Assembly: GCA_934646865.1 (NCBI GenBank)
Contig: CAKUEU010000038.1
Coordinates: 1 to 15,857, forward strand
DNA: 15,857 nucleotides
Source of the DNA: an uncultured Collinsella sp.
GTDB taxonomy: Bacteria > Actinomycetota > Coriobacteriia > Coriobacteriales > Coriobacteriaceae
Reading direction: 5' to 3'
The position numbers were made by a program, and so were the translations under genes. Under the pieces are notes generated by a model. That model was given only the letters and a program-made list of their open reading frames with translations. It did no database searches and was not told where the DNA came from. Positions 14,789 through 15,857 of this stretch are shown here, piece by piece; within the stretch, counting starts at the first letter, position 1, and each line of letters starts with the position of its first letter.

Positions 14789-15145
14789 ATGATTTCCATG
14801 CGTGAGGCGTATAAGAAGATCGGCGCTAATTATGACGATGCGTGCGCTCGGCTGATGGGCGAGGAAATGCTTGCCCGCTTTGCCCTCAAGTTTTTGGATG
14901 ACGAGAGCATGGACAAGCTGGAGGCCGCCATGGCGGCAGGAGACGCCGAAGGTGCGTTTATGGCAGCGCACACGCTCAAGGGCGTGAGCCAGAACCTGGG
15001 ATTCGATAATCTGTACGAGCCGGCGGTCGTGGTGACCGAAGCGCTGCGCGGCGCCGATGCCGTTGACGGCGCTCGCGAGGGAATGCATGCGTTGCAGCAG
15101 CAATATGCGGCTACGATGTCGGCCCTGCGCGAGGTGGCCGAGTAA
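14789..15145 (+). CDS. Histidine phosphotransfer (HPt) protein
   Basis: 118 residues, all-helical. MAAHTLKGVSQNLGF (58-72) is the HPt signature and His61 should carry the phosphoryl group. Such proteins shuttle phosphate between receiver domains of hybrid kinases and response regulators. It follows the GGDEF-REC-HD-GYP gene by 24 bases in the same direction, with AAAGGAG ten bases before the ATG, so they are likely cotranscribed and the adjacent receiver (Asp323) is the obvious partner. No histidine kinase is present in the window, so the phosphate source must lie elsewhere. Confidence 0.92.
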   Translation: MISMREAYKKIGANYDDACARLMGEEMLARFALKFLDDESMDKLEAAMAAGDAEGAFMAAHTLKGVSQNLGFDNLYEPAVVVTEALRGADAVDGAREGMHALQQQYAATMSALREVAE

Positions 15146-15169
15146 GAGGCTGTGAGCCTTGATGACTAT

Positions 15170-15233
15170 GAGCGTGGATAATCTCCCATTTTAGGCCCGG
15201 TGGCGGCCTCAAAGTGGGAGATTATCCACGCTC
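15170..15233. repeat. Long palindrome with 19-bp perfect arms
   Basis: GAGCGTGGATAATCTCCCA (15170-15188) is the exact reverse complement of 15215-15233. Inside, a T-G wobble and TTT/AAA extend the stem, then AGGCC (15193-15197) pairs with GGCCT (15205-15209), so the whole 64 bases fold into one hairpin. No T-run follows on either strand. A further inverted copy of the outer 11 bases (ATCCACGCTCA) is at 15253-15263. Confidence 0.85.
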
Positions 15234-15322
15234 GTTCGATACGTGTCCAAAAATCCACGCTCACCTCTTCTGATTAGTGAATGGCCTATGCACACTGGCG
15301 GGGCTTTCCGCATGCAATCCAT

Positions 15323-15354
15323 ATCGTTGTTCGATAAACTGTTCGAATAACGAT
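15323..15354 (+). promoter_or_regulatory. Palindromic operator candidate before the DUF2975-like gene
   Basis: ATCGTTGTTCGA (15323-15334) and TCGAATAACGAT (15343-15354) match as an inverted repeat at 11 of 12 positions, spacer 8 nt, ending 21 bases before the ATG. TGTTCGA is also directly repeated with a 12-base period (15328-15334, 15340-15346). The region is A+T-rich and likely overlaps the promoter. DUF2975 genes usually sit next to a small HTH regulator, which could be the binder. Confidence 0.4.
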
Positions 15355-15375
15355 AGAGCCGATGAGGGTGAGTGT

Positions 15376-15857
15376 ATGTCCAACAGCGTTCAGCGTATGG
15401 CCAAGGCGGGCGAAAATATCAGGAAGCTTGGTTTTTGCATGGCAGCCGTTTTTGCAGGGATGCTCGTTGCTTTTGCCGCGTTGGTTGTTTACGTGATCTG
15501 GTATGCGGTTGCAAACGTTGCTTCTGTCGATTCTTTCGGTGTCGTGACGCTTCTCAATGGCGGGTGCATCGTTATCCCAAGCGGACTGTGCCTGGCACTC
15601 GTCGTGGGTATTTCGCTTGTCGTTTTGTGCGGGATCAGCCGTAACATCTCGCGAGGCGTCTCGCCCTTTACCAAGACGCATGTGCGGCTTATCCGTGTTC
15701 TCGCGCTTGCCTTTGCTGTTAACGCCGCGGTTTCGCTTGTTGGTGCCTATGGATTGGTCAATCTCACCATTGGCGGACTGGAGCTTTACATCGTGCCTCA
15801 TTCCTTCGTTATTGAGATTTGCCAAGGCGCTACCTTTGATGCGGGGTCGTTTATCGG
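15376..15857 (+). CDS. DUF2975-like membrane protein, 3' end missing
   Basis: At least 160 residues, open to the window's end. Three hydrophobic segments are visible, about 19-46, 67-89 and 107-128 (the start of the protein is cytoplasmic and basic). The loop NISRGVSPFTKTHVRLIRVLA resembles the GxSPFTxxxVxxLRxxA motif of DUF2975 proteins, whose function is unknown. The start ATG has GAGGGTGAG a few bases upstream. These genes are often followed by a small Cro/CI-type regulator, which would lie beyond the window. The family call rests on one motif and the segment layout. Confidence 0.75.
   Translation, partial: MSNSVQRMAKAGENIRKLGFCMAAVFAGMLVAFAALVVYVIWYAVANVASVDSFGVVTLLNGGCIVIPSGLCLALVVGISLVVLCGISRNISRGVSPFTKTHVRLIRVLALAFAVNAAVSLVGAYGLVNLTIGGLELYIVPHSFVIEICQGATFDAGSFI

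Noticed and set aside
13886..15103. 405-residue open frame antisense to the HD-GYP and HPt genes
   Set aside because: Shadow of real genes in G+C-rich DNA; no recognisable domain, while the plus strand has clear catalytic motifs throughout.
15323..15354. LexA (SOS) box suggested by repeated TTCGA/TCGAA
   Set aside because: The spacing does not give CGAAC-N4-GTTCG; the TGTTCGA copies are direct repeats within a longer, different palindrome.

Overview
The window is about 60% G+C. It carries one complete or partial protein set of an anaerobic Actinobacteria-type genome: a mixed-substrate-clade phosphofructokinase, a SEC-C-tagged type I methionine aminopeptidase, an M18 aminopeptidase and a choloylglycine-hydrolase-fold enzyme. 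Together with the intergenic palindromes this suggests a gut Coriobacteriia member, with Collinsella as the best guess. That assignment is inference from general style; no 16S or other marker gene is present.

Layout, left to right. (1) 1-3110, plus strand: the 3' end of an ABC ATPase gene followed by a large FtsX-type permease, closed by a strong hairpin. (2) 3111-3651: a 541-bp convergent intergenic region with no gene but two large inverted-repeat elements. (3) 3652-5957, minus strand: pfkA and, upstream of it, a membrane-anchored Ntn hydrolase of the choloylglycine hydrolase/acid ceramidase type. (4) 6119-7504, plus strand: an M18 aminopeptidase. (5) 7503-9756: a segment bounded by two direct copies of a hairpin element sharing 22 identical bases. 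It holds a T-box-like sequence plus terminator with no T-box gene behind it, a toxin-antitoxin pair (RelB/DinJ-like antitoxin, PIN-domain toxin) with a clear promoter/operator, a structured convergent spacer and a 2-hydroxyacid dehydrogenase. (6) 9770-11655, minus strand: map with its own terminator, a long palindrome, and a radical SAM protein of the COG0731 kind. (7) 11875-12672, plus: an alpha/beta hydrolase. (8) 12884-15145, plus: a signalling pair, a degenerate GGDEF-REC-HD-GYP protein followed by a free-standing HPt protein. (9) 15170-15857: another long palindrome, a palindromic operator candidate and the start of a DUF2975-like membrane protein that runs off the window.

Most genes are chromosomal housekeeping or accessory functions that do not form one pathway. 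The two real functional units are the toxin-antitoxin pair and the c-di-GMP/phosphorelay pair. The most unusual material is non-coding: large intergenic inverted repeats. Two of them (10767-10831 and 15170-15233) have different sequences but nearly the same geometry (19-bp perfect arms around 26-27 nt) and a shared core pattern, so they look like members of one element family.
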